Source of the DNA: Micractinium sp. NFX-FRZ
Taxonomy: Eukaryota; Chlorophyta; Trebouxiophyceae; Chlorellales; Chlorellaceae
Direction: 5' to 3'
NCBI GenBank assembly: GCA_029339195.1
Contig: JAPTJF010000708.1
Location: 1 to 19,747 of the forward strand
DNA length: 19,747 nucleotides
Position numbers and translations under genes: made by a program. The notes beneath the pieces are model-generated. The model was not told where the DNA came from and did no database searches. It saw only the letters and a list, made by a program, of their open reading frames with translations. Below are positions 1-10,348 of this stretch, piece by piece. Position 1 is the stretch's first letter. Each line of letters begins with the position of its first letter.

Positions 1-1499
1 AGTGTGGAGGAGCTGGCGCTGCAGCACTACGCCAGCGAGGAGGGGGGCGGCTGGCAGGGGGTGCACAGGTGAGGCGGACAGCAGCTGGCAGGGCGGGCAC
101 ACAGCGGTTGAGCGGCATATGCATGGCACTGGGCCCCCCCCATTCGGTCTGGTGCACCCAATCAAGCATCCCATACCCAACCTGCCCCCCCTGTGTAGCG
201 AGGGCGGCATCTGGGCCACCCTGTTTGGCCTGCTCCTGTGGGATGTGCTGTTCATGCCGGTGCCCGACGTTTTCCGCACACCCTTCCAGGTGGGTGCACG
301 TGTGGGTTTGCAGTTGACACAGGGATGTGGGATGTGCTGCTCACGACGCTCCCTGGCGTATTGCGCACCCCATTTCGCGTGGGAGGGTGTCGTTGTGTGT
401 GGCTGTGTGCGTGTGCAGGGTGGCGTGGATGCGCGGGTGCAGGTGCGGTGGTATGGAAGAGCAGGGGGTGGGGCATCTCTTCCCAGGGATTGGGGACCGG
501 CTCAAGTGCCTCACACTTCACGGCCTAGCGCCAGCAGGCAGCGGGGGCAACCAGCTCGCACGTCGCGAATGCGCTCCCTACACACCCATGCCTGTGTGCC
601 CCCCTGCCTGTCTGCAGACTGCGCCTCTTGACCTGGACACGCCCACATTCTACACGACGCGCAAGGTACATACATGCAGCGGCTGCTTGGAGGGCAGTGG
701 TGCAGCTGCATGTACGGAGGAGGTGCACACTTGCACGCTCAGGGGGAGTGGCTGTTGCCAGCATTCCTCAATGGCGTCTGCATGGCACCTGGCACCCTAC
801 CTCCACCCACCCATGCGCGCTGCCTGCTCTGGGCGTGCAGGAGGCTGTCGAGGCCTGCCTGGCACGCGTGGCAGCGGGCGAGGCGCCCCACATGCTGCGC
901 TGTGCTTGGGAGCAGCACCAGGGCACGCTGTGCCGTGGGGTCAGCTGGGACCGGCACAGCCTAGAAGAGCTGCAGGTGGTGGCTGAGTGCATCGGCGGCC
1001 CAGGGCTGGCAGCGGTGTGCCGGCTGCTGGCACAAGACCATGCGGGGTGGTCAGGTGAGTCGGCTGGGTGGGCGGATGGGTGCGTGAGCAGGCGAGAAGT
1101 GTGCATGCTGCGGGCACCAGACCGGGTTGGTTGGCGGACTAGGCGGGCGCGCGGGTGTGCGTGCGCTGATGTGCAGTTGTGGGTGCTGCCGCCCCCTGCC
1201 TGCAGTCTACATGGCAGGGTGCGTTCGTCATCTGCACCCACCTGTCAAGCTCATGGTGACTTGAATGCCTTCACTACCCAACACTGGCCTCTGCAGGCGG
1301 CATGCCCGACCTGCTGCTCTGGCACGCCGGCAGCCGGGAGGCCCAGCTGTCAGAGGTGAAGGGCCCGCGGGACCGCCTGTCCACCAGCCAGATTGCTTGG
1401 ATGAATGCCCTGGCGGGTGCGGGGCTGCGGGCAGAGGTGCTCAAGGTGGTTGAGCCGGAGACAGCGGAGAAGGGCGGCAGCAAGAAGCGGCGGCGCTGA
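1..1499 (+). CDS. FAN1: FAN1-type structure-specific nuclease, 3' part (VRR-NUC domain), 5' end outside window
   Basis: Five exons fit in phase: 1-68, 199-289, 618-665, 841-1054 and 1297-1499 (TGA at 1497-1499), giving the last 207 residues. All introns are GT-AG. The joined protein reads like the C-terminal half of Fanconi-associated nuclease 1. It has the block VEELALQHY, then VHSEGG made across the first junction, WDVLFMPVPDVFRTPFQ followed by TAPLDLD, a helical segment ending ICR/VCR-like (AAVCRLLAQD), and the VRR-NUC core GMPDLLLW with SEVKGPRDRLS. The catalytic Asp of PD and the Glu and Lys of EVK are present, with the same 15-residue spacing between Asp and Glu as I recall for human FAN1. 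The family cleaves branched DNA and unhooks interstrand crosslinks in the nucleus. The tail KKRRR is basic and could help nuclear import. The N-terminal zinc finger and SAP regions, if present, lie upstream. Identity is firm; function is by family. Confidence 0.93.
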
Positions 1500-1823
1500 G
1501 GTGGGCGAGCCGCAGAAGAAAGCCGCCATGCCCTGGGCGCCGCTTCTGTGCTGATTCAATCGACGTGCCGCGCTGCGCTGACTTTGCCATCTTAAACCAT
1601 CACCTGTGAGACACAGCGAGACTAGCACCCCAAGCGTGTGCACTGCCTTTGCGCTCTCCTCGCCCGCTTCGCCTGGGCTGGTCCCAAGTGTTGGGACGTC
1701 CTTATAGAGTGCATTGTTGCTTTTGAAGCCCCCGCAAGCTCGGTGCAGCGCGTCCGAGCTTGGGCCGAGGGCAGACCCCCTAGGGCCACTGCGGAGCGGC
1801 ACAATTACGCTCTGCGAGCAGGA
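1500..1823. other. Intergenic and presumed 5' leader of the Hsp70-U-box gene
   Basis: This stretch holds the FAN1 3' flank and the leader of the next gene. I see no clear TATA box, heat-shock element array or RNA gene. The reading frame of the downstream gene stays open upstream to an ATG at 1638. The start at 1824 is preferred because it gives the canonical Hsp70 N terminus directly ([15 protein letters not shown]). Confidence 0.5.
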
Positions 1824-4800
1824 ATGAGCAGCAAACTGGCCATCGGGATCGATCTGGGCACCAGCTACAGGCATGCTGGCGGGGTTGCTCCAGCAAGTGT
1901 TGCTGCGCCGAGCGGCGGGGCGGGTGTGCGGAGGCCGAGTCGGAGCAGGGTCGGGCTGAACATGTCATCCACTATCCCTGTTCCTGCACCTGCCTGCTGC
2001 AGCCGCGTAGCTGTGTGGCGCAATGAAAGACTGGAGTTGATCCCCAATGAACAGGGAGAGCTGGCTACACCCTCCTGCGTTGCGTTCAACGGCAGTGAGC
2101 GGCTTGTGGGTGCAGGCGCGCTTGCGCAGGCAACCCGCAACCCCTCGGGGACCCTGCTTGGCTCCAAGCGGTTGCTCGGCGGCCGCTGCTCTGATGCTGC
2201 CATTCAGGAGGAGGTCAAGCGCTGGATGCTTTGCGGGCCAGTGTGGCCAGGCGACCGGCCGCTTATGCAGGGTGAGCACTGGTGGGGCGGAGTGCGGCCT
2301 GCATGCTGGGCCCCCAGGGCAATGCGTGCGTGTGCCTGTGTCCGTCAACCTGTGCACTGCTCTGCTCCTGTTGCCCACAAGCACGTCCCACCTCCTTTGC
2401 TCTCGCTTACAGTCAGCTACCAAGGCACGGAGCACACCTTTTGTGCCGAGCAGCTGGCTGCCGCGGTGCTTGCCAAGCTGCGGCAGAGCGCGGCAGCGCA
2501 CCTGGGCACAGATGTGACCCAAGCCGTGATTTCTGTGCCTGGCCACTTTGGCCACGCACAGCGCCAGGCGGTGAAGGTGAGCGGGCACGGCCTGGCGGGT
2601 ATTGCAGCGGGCGTGGCAAGCAGGGCCGCCCCGCCCTCCCACTTCCCCCTCCGCCCCGCCCTCGCCCCGGGGCCCCGGGCCCGCGCACACTGGCCCCTGC
2701 CCCCGCATCCCTGCCACATGCCACCGACGTCGACCTCATTCTCCTCACCTCTCCCGCCACCAGGACGCTGCCGCCATTGCTGGCCTAGAGGTGCTGCGCC
2801 TGGTGCCAGACACGCTGGCCGCCTGCATTGACCACACCCTCAAGCAGCCGGTGAAGCAGAGCGAGCACATTGTGTTGGTGCTGGACCTGGGCGGCGGACC
2901 GTGCGATGCCTCTGTGATCAGCGTAGACGAGGGTTGTTTCGAGGTGGGTGGTCTACTTATTATGCAGTGGGGGGGGGGCATGCGAGTCGTTCATGGTGCT
3001 CGTCACGTCCAGAGCAGGCGCAGCAGGGGCAGGTGCAGGTCACCTGCACAGTGCAGCTGCCGCAGCAGCTGCTGCGTAGGCTGCGCGGTTGCGCAACAGG
3101 GGCAGCACCCACATGCGGGCGTGGCCAACAGCAGCGCTGCCACACAGTATGCCCACACAGCACCCGCTTCCTTTCCTTTCTCACTCCGCAGGTGAAGAGC
3201 ATTGCGGGCGAGACGCACCTGGGGGGAGCCGACTTTGACGCCCGCCTGGCAGACCATTGTGCCCAGCAGTTTGGCCGCCAGCACGGCGCCAACCTGGGCG
3301 GCAGCATTCGCGCGCTGCGGCGGCTGTGGCGGGAGGCGGGGCGCGCAAAGGTCCAGCTGTCGTCTGCCAGCCTGGCAACCGTGGAGGTGGAGTCGCTGCA
3401 TGAGGGCATCGACTTCCGGGCTACCATCAGCAGGCGGCAGTTTGAGGAGCTCAGCGCCGACCTGTTTGGGCGATGCATGCGGCTTGTGTCCAGGGTGCGA
3501 GGGCGGTGGATGGACAGTGCTGAAAGGCACGTCTGTTTGCAAGCGTGCCGGATGCTGCCTGCCTGCGCCCGCCCACCGGCCTGCTCGTGCCTCACACCCT
3601 CGCCTGGCTGCGCTGTGCACGCCAAGCTGGGTGCGCTGTGAATTTCACATCTGTGTGCAGGCACTGGGAGATGCAAGGCTGGACAGGAGTGAGGTGGATG
3701 AGGTACTGCTCGTGGGAGGCTCCTCCCGCATCCCCAAGGTCCAGCAGCTTCTGGGTGACTTCTTTGGCACCCACCAGGTGCCCATCCGGCTTCTGGACCC
3801 CAACACATCAGTCGCTTACGGTGCTGCAGTGCAGGTGAAGGGGGCGGCACAGTGGCGTGTGGCCATGGCATGCCTGTCGGTTTCTGCCAGCTGACCGCAT
3901 GGTTGCCTGCTCCGCCTGGCAGCTGCCTCAGCATGCGCTCTTGTGCAGGCCGGTGCTGATTGACCCCGCTTGTGTTTACCCGCCCCCTGCCCAACCAGGC
4001 TGCTATGCTGACTGGCTGCACTGACGAAGCCATCCAAGACAAATTGATGCTGGATGTCCAGCCCAACACTTTGGGTGTGGAGGGCGAGGACGGGTCTATG
4101 TGCGTCATTGTACCCCGCAACACAACTGTGCCCACTATCACACAGAAGCCATTCAAGCCGCCGGCCCACAGCCGCGACAGCCGGACAGTGCATGTGAGTG
4201 AGGCCTGGGGAGAGCCGGGCGCTGCTGTGCGTACTTCACCTGCCTACAGCACCCGCCTGAAATATGTGCTTAAATGTGCTTGCATGTGCTTTATTGTGCT
4301 TGCTGCGTGTTGGTCACACTGTGCTGCGCCAATGCAGGTGTGGGAGGGGGAGCGCCGCCAGGCACGCAACAACCGGCTCGTGGGGACGTTTGCGCTCCCG
4401 GGGCAGCTTCCCGACAACTACTGCTTCGGCTTTGAGTTAGATGCCTCCGGTGAGCAACTTCCCGCCACTGGTGGCAGGAAGTCCAGAACTCGTCTGTGAG
4501 CCCAGTGGCGTGCACACCATGAATGCCCGGCATGCGTCACGCTTGGCATGCATCACGTATGCGCAGCCTGCATCCCTTCCGTCTCTCTGCCATGCAGGAG
4601 AGCTTGCAGTGTTTGGGCGACAGGGAGAGGGGCGCCCAGGCATCCCGCTCAGCTTCAAGGAGGCCCTAGGCCGGTTCTCTCCTGCAGACATGGCCCGCAT
4701 GCGAGTAGAGGAGGCGATGCACTGGGTGAGCCTGAGAGCCTGTGGTGGTGGAAGTAGGGCAGGGCATCGCTGTGGTGCTGCCCTGCCGCCGGCATCGCAT

Positions 4801-5326
4801 CCCTGCCACATCAGCTGGGAGTTTGAAGTCCTGGCGAGCTGCATGCATGTCAAGCTGCTGAGTCACTGGCGCCGCTGTGTGCCCTGCAGGCGGGCGGCAT
4901 AGCCATGCATCTAGATGCCGACACGCTGGGCCAGCTGCGGTGCCCGCTGTCGTTGCGGCTGATGGGGGATCCAGTGGTAGCAGCAGATGGGGTGACCTAC
5001 GAGCGCCGCGAAATCCAGGGTGAGCAGGCACGGACGTGTGCGCACGCATGTCGCACTGCGCAAGCCAGGGAGAGCAGTCGGGGACTTGTGCACGCGCTGC
5101 AATGTGGCACCACATGTGCAAGGCGTACCCATTTCCTCGGTGCATTCCTCCCCACTACCCTGCCTCTACAGCCTGGATGGCCAAGCGGCAGGCCGCCGGC
5201 GCAGCCCTGCTGTCGCCGGTGACCGGGCAGCGCCTGGAGCACCAGCAGCTCTCGCCCAACCGCTTCATGGCTGGCATACTACGGGGCTTGGCAGACGCAC
5301 TGCGTCCACCGCTGAAGCGGCAATAA
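1824..5326 (+). CDS. Hsp70-U-box fusion protein (chaperone ATPase joined to an E3 ligase domain)
   Basis: Eleven exons join in phase to 618 residues: 1824-1870, 2003-2271, 2413-2576, 2764-2943, 3192-3494, 3661-3834, 3999-4193, 4338-4449, 4598-4725, 4890-5019 and 5172-5326 (TAA). Residues 1-380 are an Hsp70 nucleotide-binding domain: [85 protein letters not shown] linker like DKLMLDV and a beta substrate-binding domain follow ([25 protein letters not shown]), about 390-505. The chain reaches only the first lid helix ([16 protein letters not shown]). It then switches to a U-box at about 540-612: [36 protein letters not shown]. The helical lid and EEVD tail of typical 640-residue Hsp70s are absent. 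The ATPase motif has Pro for the usual Thr in DLGGGT, and Asp for Glu in the NEPTAA-like segment. No signal or transit peptide is evident, so cytosol or nucleus is likely. A role in chaperone-guided ubiquitination is inference. Confidence 0.9.
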
Positions 5327-5560
5327 GAAGTGTGGCGGCGAGGCGTGTGGCGGCGGCCAGGCAGAGCGGCGGCGGCAGCCAGTGGTGCATGTACGTCGCC
5401 CGCATTTCGCCCCTCATCCGTTCTTTTTGCGCTGCCGTCCGTCTGTTCCGCCTGCCTGTCGTCTGTTAAACAGCTCCGGTCCCTCCGGCGCGGTCAGCGC
5501 CCAGGCGCCAGTGGACGGCTCCTGCGCACTGAGGCCGAGCCATAAGAGCCACAAGCCGCT
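5327..5560. other. Short spacer between the Hsp70-U-box and KAP genes
   Basis: This 234-base stretch carries the 3' flank of the fusion gene and the leader of the KAP gene. It has no recognisable gene and no clear TATA box. The two genes run head to tail on the same strand. Confidence 0.5.
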
Positions 5561-8500
5561 ATGTCGGCGAAAAAGAAGGTGGGGCTGCTTGAACCGCTGA
5601 CCAGCGACCGATCCCCGCTGTTGCAGCCAACTCACAGAGGCTTGGCCCCCCGCAGGTCCGCCCCGGCAAAGTCGAGCTCTCTCCCGATGGGCGGAGCCTG
5701 GAGGTGCACTATGAGGTGCGCCAAGGGGGTGGGCGGCCAGTGGCGGCGGTGCCCCCGCCACTTCCCGCCGCCGTCGTTCACCAGCCTCCGCTGCATGCTG
5801 CCTCACACCCTGCCGCAGAGCCTGGAGCTGGCACGGGCGCCCAACGGGAAGGAGGTGGTCCATTCCTCCAAGCAAGGCGTGAAGCGGTGAGTGGGTGGTT
5901 CGCGGCACGCCAGCTTTGGGCTGGGACTGCATGCACGCGATCAAATGAGCGGCAGTAGCACTCGCTTGCCGGTCGACCCTTCCCTGCCTCTCTCTGCCTG
6001 CATGGGTGCAGCATGAAATTTGAGCTGCCCGACGACGGCGACCTGCACCGCCTCGCCCAGCTGATCGTGGACAGCTGCAAGCTGCTGCACGCGTCCCGAC
6101 TACCAGAGGTGGAGCACCTGCTGGCAGAGGCGGCAGAGCGACAGGTGGCGGCAGCTGAGGCAGCAGCAGCAGAGCCCACTGAACCGGAAACCCCGCTCGA
6201 GGCGCGGCAGCGGGTCAGCCAGCTGGACCGCCAGCTGCTGTGGGCCCACCAGCAGCAGTATCTGGCGGCTGCAGCAGCCAGCACAACGCAGGTCCTTGCT
6301 GCAGCTGCCACGACCGCCAGCCTGGAGCGGTTAGACGAGTACCTGGTGAGGATGGGTGGGGTGCTGGGTGCTGGGTGAACTCGCTCGTGCTGGGAAGAAA
6401 AGCAGGAAAGAAGCTGATGGGTGATGGGCAGAGTGGCGGATGCTGGTGGGTGCTGCGGGATTGTGATGGAGGTTGAAGCGTTTGGAGCGCGGCGGGTGAT
6501 GGCTCTGCATTCACGCGGGCTGGTTTCCTGTGTAAGTGAAAGGCTGGTGTGTGCTCTACATGTATGCTCATGCCTCACAACTGACCCGCCCGACCCGCAG
6601 GAGGCTCTGTACGAGGAGGACCTTGGGGTGAAGACGGCAGCAGCAGCGGCTGTGGCGCAGCTGTTCCGCGACCCGCGTGCGCTGGGCGCGCTGCAGGCGC
6701 ACCCCGCGCTGTTGCAGGCCCTGGCCCGCCTGCTGCGGGAGGATGCCAAGAAGAGCGGGGAGCTGTGTGTGGCCCTGATGATGGTGTTCTTTGCGCTCAG
6801 CCATCTGCCCACGGCACATGCGATGCTGGTGCAGGTGCGCGAGGGGCAAAGGAAGAGCGGGCGGGTAACTTGGAATCGTCGGGTTGGGGACACAGCGCAG
6901 CGGTTGGGTGGCAGCAGGGAGTGGCAGCGCTGCAGACATGGCAGTGGCAGTGCGTCTGTGGAAGGGTGTTAGGGTAACAGCCCAGCATTCGGATGCTGCA
7001 GCACATGCAGGGCGCAGCCTGGGCCTTGCTTTTTGCTGCCCTCCCATCACCCCTGCCCCGCACACCCAACCCACTTACACGCCTCATTCCGTGCATCTCA
7101 TAATGCTGCTGGGTACGGTTCAGAGCTGGTACGCTTGTGCACTCTCAAACAGCACTATCTATCCTGCCCTGTCGAGCAGAACCAGGTGGGATCTCTGACC
7201 ATGGAGCTGCTGGACCTGGAGCTGCAGCGGGCGGAGCACTGGCAGCAGCGGGAGGGCGTGGCAGTGGCCGACGTCGGCGCCAAGCTGCTGTGCGGGGAGC
7301 CGCTGGCGGTGCACGAGGCGCGGCTGGCGGCAGCACTGGCACGGCAGGAGCCCCTGCTGTATGTGGGGCTCAGCTTGCTGCTGAACATGGCAGAGGGGGA
7401 CGTGGCGGTGGAAGCCAAGATGGTGAAGAAGGTGGGTTGGGGGCGGTGCGGCTGGGGGGAGGCTGCGGTGCGCTGAGTTGGGATGCTTGGGACTGCGGCA
7501 GGCTGGTGGGTGCGAGAGCAAGTGAGTGCTGGGTGGGAGAGGGGGAGATGCAGGTGTGCGCAACAGGCAGCACAGACAGTGCAGGTGTGTGTGCGGTTGG
7601 CAAGCGCCCGCAGGTGCCGAGACTTGTGTGCCAGCGCATTCACTCTTCACTCCCCTACATCTGCAGGGCCTGCTGAGCCTGCTGGTGGTGGTGCTGGACC
7701 GGGGCAGCCCACAGCTCCTGCTGCTGGCCACCACTTTCCTGCGCCGGCTGTCGCTGTTTGCCGAGAACAGCCGGCAGCTGCGGGAGGCAGAGGTAGTGGC
7801 GCAGCTGGCGCCTCTGGTGCCTGGAGGCGGCGGGCCGCTGCTGTCCAGCACGCTGCGCCTGCTGCACAACCTGTCGTTTGATGAGGGCATGCGGCAGCAG
7901 ATGGTGTCAGCTGGGTTCATCACCAAGGCTGTGGAACTGCTGAAAGCTGAGGCGGCGGCGGGCAGGGGCAGCACCGGCGGGAGCAGGAGCAGCATCAGCG
8001 GCGGCAGCGGGGTTGGCAGGGGCGGCGGCAGCAGCACGGCGCGTCCAGGCTCTGCGGCGCGCCCATGGCATCCGCAGGGCGAGGGGCCGGCAGAGGGACC
8101 GGGTGTGCAGAAGCTGGCGCTTGGCTTGCTGTACCACCTGTCCCTGCAGGACCGGCACCGCAGCATGTTCCTGTACACAGGTGGGTGGGGCGGGGCCGGG
8201 GTGGGTCCAGGGCCAGGGTGCAGGGGCAAGATGCCTTCATGCGCTTGCAGCAAAAACATACTGTGGCCTGCTTGCAAGCTGCTACTGGCGCTCGCCTCGC
8301 TGGCTACTAATGCCAGCTGACAGCCGCCACCCTGGGCCTGCTCTCCTGCAGATGCACCGCCTACGCTGCACGCCATGCTGCTGAGCACGGGGCTGCCGCT
8401 GGGTTCCACCAGCCCTGAGCTGGCAGCGGTGCTGGTCAGCCTGGCAGGCAGCACACGTGTGGCAGAGGAGATGGCACGAGGCGGGCGGCTGGAGCAGCTG

Positions 8501-9918
8501 CTGGAGCTGGCAGTTGGGCCCGCGGAGCCTGCACTGGCCCTGCTGCAGGCGGCACCAGGCGGCGATGCAGCGGTGCAGGCGCAGGCGGCGATGGCAGCAG
8601 CTGGCGGGCCGGGGGCTGGTGATGAGCTGCTGTGGAAGCTGCTGAGGGCGATGGCAGAGCACGACTCGGAGCCGCTTCGCGCGCGGTTTGGGCCTGCCCT
8701 GCCGCGCATGGCGCGGTTGCTCATGGTGAGCATTGTCATGGTGTCGTGCTGAGGTCAGCTTGAGGCCGCTGGCATGCTGCGGTGTGGCGCTGTGCTGTCC
8801 TTGCACCACCCTTGCTCCCGATGCCTCTCTTCCACTGCTGCGATGCTCACAAACACGGCACATTGCCTGCCGCCCGCTCTGCCCGCTGCCCCCCCTGGAC
8901 CAGTGACCCCCCACCCCCAACCGCCCACCCTGTCACGTGCCTGCCCTGCAGTCTGGCACGCTGCCCCCGGCCGCCTTTCTGGAGGCACTCGGCTGCTTGG
9001 CCCGCCTGGACATCCCCTGCCACGACTATGCTGCCCTGCTGCACAGCACTGGGCTGCACGAATTCCTGGCACAGCTGGCGGCTGCCAGCATCAGCGGCAG
9101 CAACGACAGCGGTGGCGGCATCCCTGGGGCGGACCAGGAGGCGGTGCTTCTCGAGGTGGTGGAGGCTGTGGGGGTGATGTGCGCTGACGAGGCGTGCGCT
9201 GGCATGCTGGCGGCCACGGGGCTGGTGAGTGGACGCGTGCTTGGTTCAGGGCTGGATGCAACATCTGGGAAGGCCGGGCGGTGAGCTGCACAGACACATG
9301 CATCTGCCCAACTCCTACCGACACCTGCTGCCGCTTACGATCGCCTTTTTCGCCTGCTTTTGCTCCGTGCCCCCATCTCCCGGTTTGCTTGCCCCCCCCA
9401 CAGGTTGACACGCTGCACACGCTGATGCTGGAAAGAATGGAGGACGACTCTTTCGTGCTGGCCACCACCGCTGCTGCCGCCCGGCTGCTGGCGCAGCCGC
9501 CAAGCCGCGCAGCACTGCTGGCACACCCCGAGGTGGCTGCCCGGTTCGCTGAGCTGCTGCAGCACCACTCTCGTGAGGTGGGTGCGGCAGCTTGGGAGAC
9601 AAAGAGCCGGCTACACAGCTGGGCAGGTGCCAGGTGCAACGGTTGCAGGCTCTGACTGAACTGCATGCCTGCGCTGCCTGCTTGACCTGATTGGCAGAGC
9701 ATCAGCACGGCAGGGTGGCAACTCGCCACCCGCCTGCCCCACCTCGAGCTGCCCTGGCCCCTCCTGGATGTGCTCGCCCGCAGGTGGCGCGTGCCGCCGA
9801 CGCCGCCCTGGATGCTGTGGCGGCTGGCAGCGAGGAGTGGGCCGCCAGCGTGCGGCGCCTCAGGTTTGAGCGCCACAACCGGGAGTTCCTGCGGCTGTGT
9901 GGGGTGAACATCGTGTGA
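5561..9918 (+). CDS. KAP3: Kinesin-2 associated protein KAP (armadillo-repeat non-motor subunit)
   Basis: Eleven exons join in phase to 811 residues: 5561-5578, 5656-5715, 5819-5886, 6012-6345, 6601-6834, 7180-7431, 7667-8180, 8352-8725, 8952-9224, 9404-9577 and 9784-9918 (TGA). Length matches the family (about 790-830). The N-terminal region has VRPGKVELSPDGRSLEVHYE, then DSCKLLHASRLPEVEHLL, the family's CKLIHPS segment. The armadillo region follows with LERLDEYLEALYEEDL, LARLLREDAKKSGEL, VGSLTMELLDLEL, LYVGLSLLLNMAE, LRLLHNLSFDEGMRQQM, LLYHLSLQDRHRSMFLYTD and LLEVVEAVGVM. The end reads EEWAASVRRLRFERHN, close to the KIFAP3 C terminus. KAP joins the two motor subunits of heterotrimeric kinesin-2, which drives anterograde intraflagellar transport; the Chlamydomonas counterpart is FLA3. 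The first exon codes only six residues (MSAKKK) and is the weakest part of the model. A Gly/Ser-rich insert sits near residues 421-460. Confidence 0.94.
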
Positions 9919-10172
9919 GGTAGGGCGTGCTGCCACGCAGCCCTGAGCCAGTGTTTCTTCGGCTGACGTGGCCCACACTGCCGAAGCCCTGCTAGGCGCG
10001 TTGCCAGCCTGTTTCGACGCTGATGTGACGACATGTGAGCGGTGAAGCTTTCCCTGTGACATGCGACATGCGATCTGAGGCTGATGAGTTAAGTCATTGG
10101 CTTGTTGAAGTTGCCAATTAGCGCCCCTGACTGGCACTTGTGCACCCACCTGCCAGACCCGGAGCGCAGCAG

Positions 10173-10208
10173 CACAGCCGCTGCCACAGCCGCTGCCACA
10201 GCCGCTGC
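10173..10208. repeat. Three perfect copies of a 12-base tandem repeat
   Basis: The unit CACAGCCGCTGC occurs at 10173-10184, 10185-10196 and 10197-10208 without mismatch. It lies about 255 bases past the KAP stop codon. Confidence 0.95.
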
Positions 10209-10226
10209 GGGGGCCCCGCCAGCGGG

Positions 10227-10261
10227 TGCCTGCCTGTCGTGGCCTGCCTGCCTGTCGTGGC
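10227..10261. repeat. Two-copy direct repeat, 17-base unit, period 18
   Basis: TGCCTGCCTGTCGTGGC occurs at 10227-10243 and again at 10245-10261, both copies identical. Confidence 0.95.
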
Positions 10262-10279
10262 AACACCAGTCCTGAGCGT

Positions 10280-10328
10280 AGTGCATGCTACTAGGTCCCA
10301 GCCTGGGACCTACTGAGTAGGAGGCACT
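10280..10328. repeat. Imperfect long hairpin with a perfect 10-base-pair core
   Basis: The core arms TAGGTCCCAG (10292-10301) and CTGGGACCTA (10303-10312) are separated by one base. The outer segments AGTGC (10280-10284) and GCACT (10324-10328) can also pair, as can CTAC (10288-10291) with GTAG (10317-10320), giving an extended interrupted stem. No encoded function was recognised. It could be a small element remnant or a transcript 3'-end structure. Confidence 0.8.
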
Positions 10329-10348
10329 GGCGGTGTCCTGGGCTCTCC

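Noticed and set aside
1201..1255. Possible extra FAN1 exon between an AG and a GTGACT donor
   Set aside because: Joining 1054 directly to 1297 gives SGGMPDLLLW without a gap, as in FAN1 relatives. The extra piece would break the family alignment just before the nuclease core.
1638..1823. In-frame upstream ATG extending the Hsp70-U-box protein by 62 residues
   Set aside because: The added residues look like untranslated GC-rich sequence and not a targeting peptide, while the ATG at 1824 begins a canonical Hsp70 N terminus.
4905..5326. U-box exons as a separate small gene starting at ATG 4905
   Set aside because: Exon 10 has a good acceptor before that ATG, the phase fits exon 9 exactly, and there is no room for an independent promoter. 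RNA data could still overturn this.
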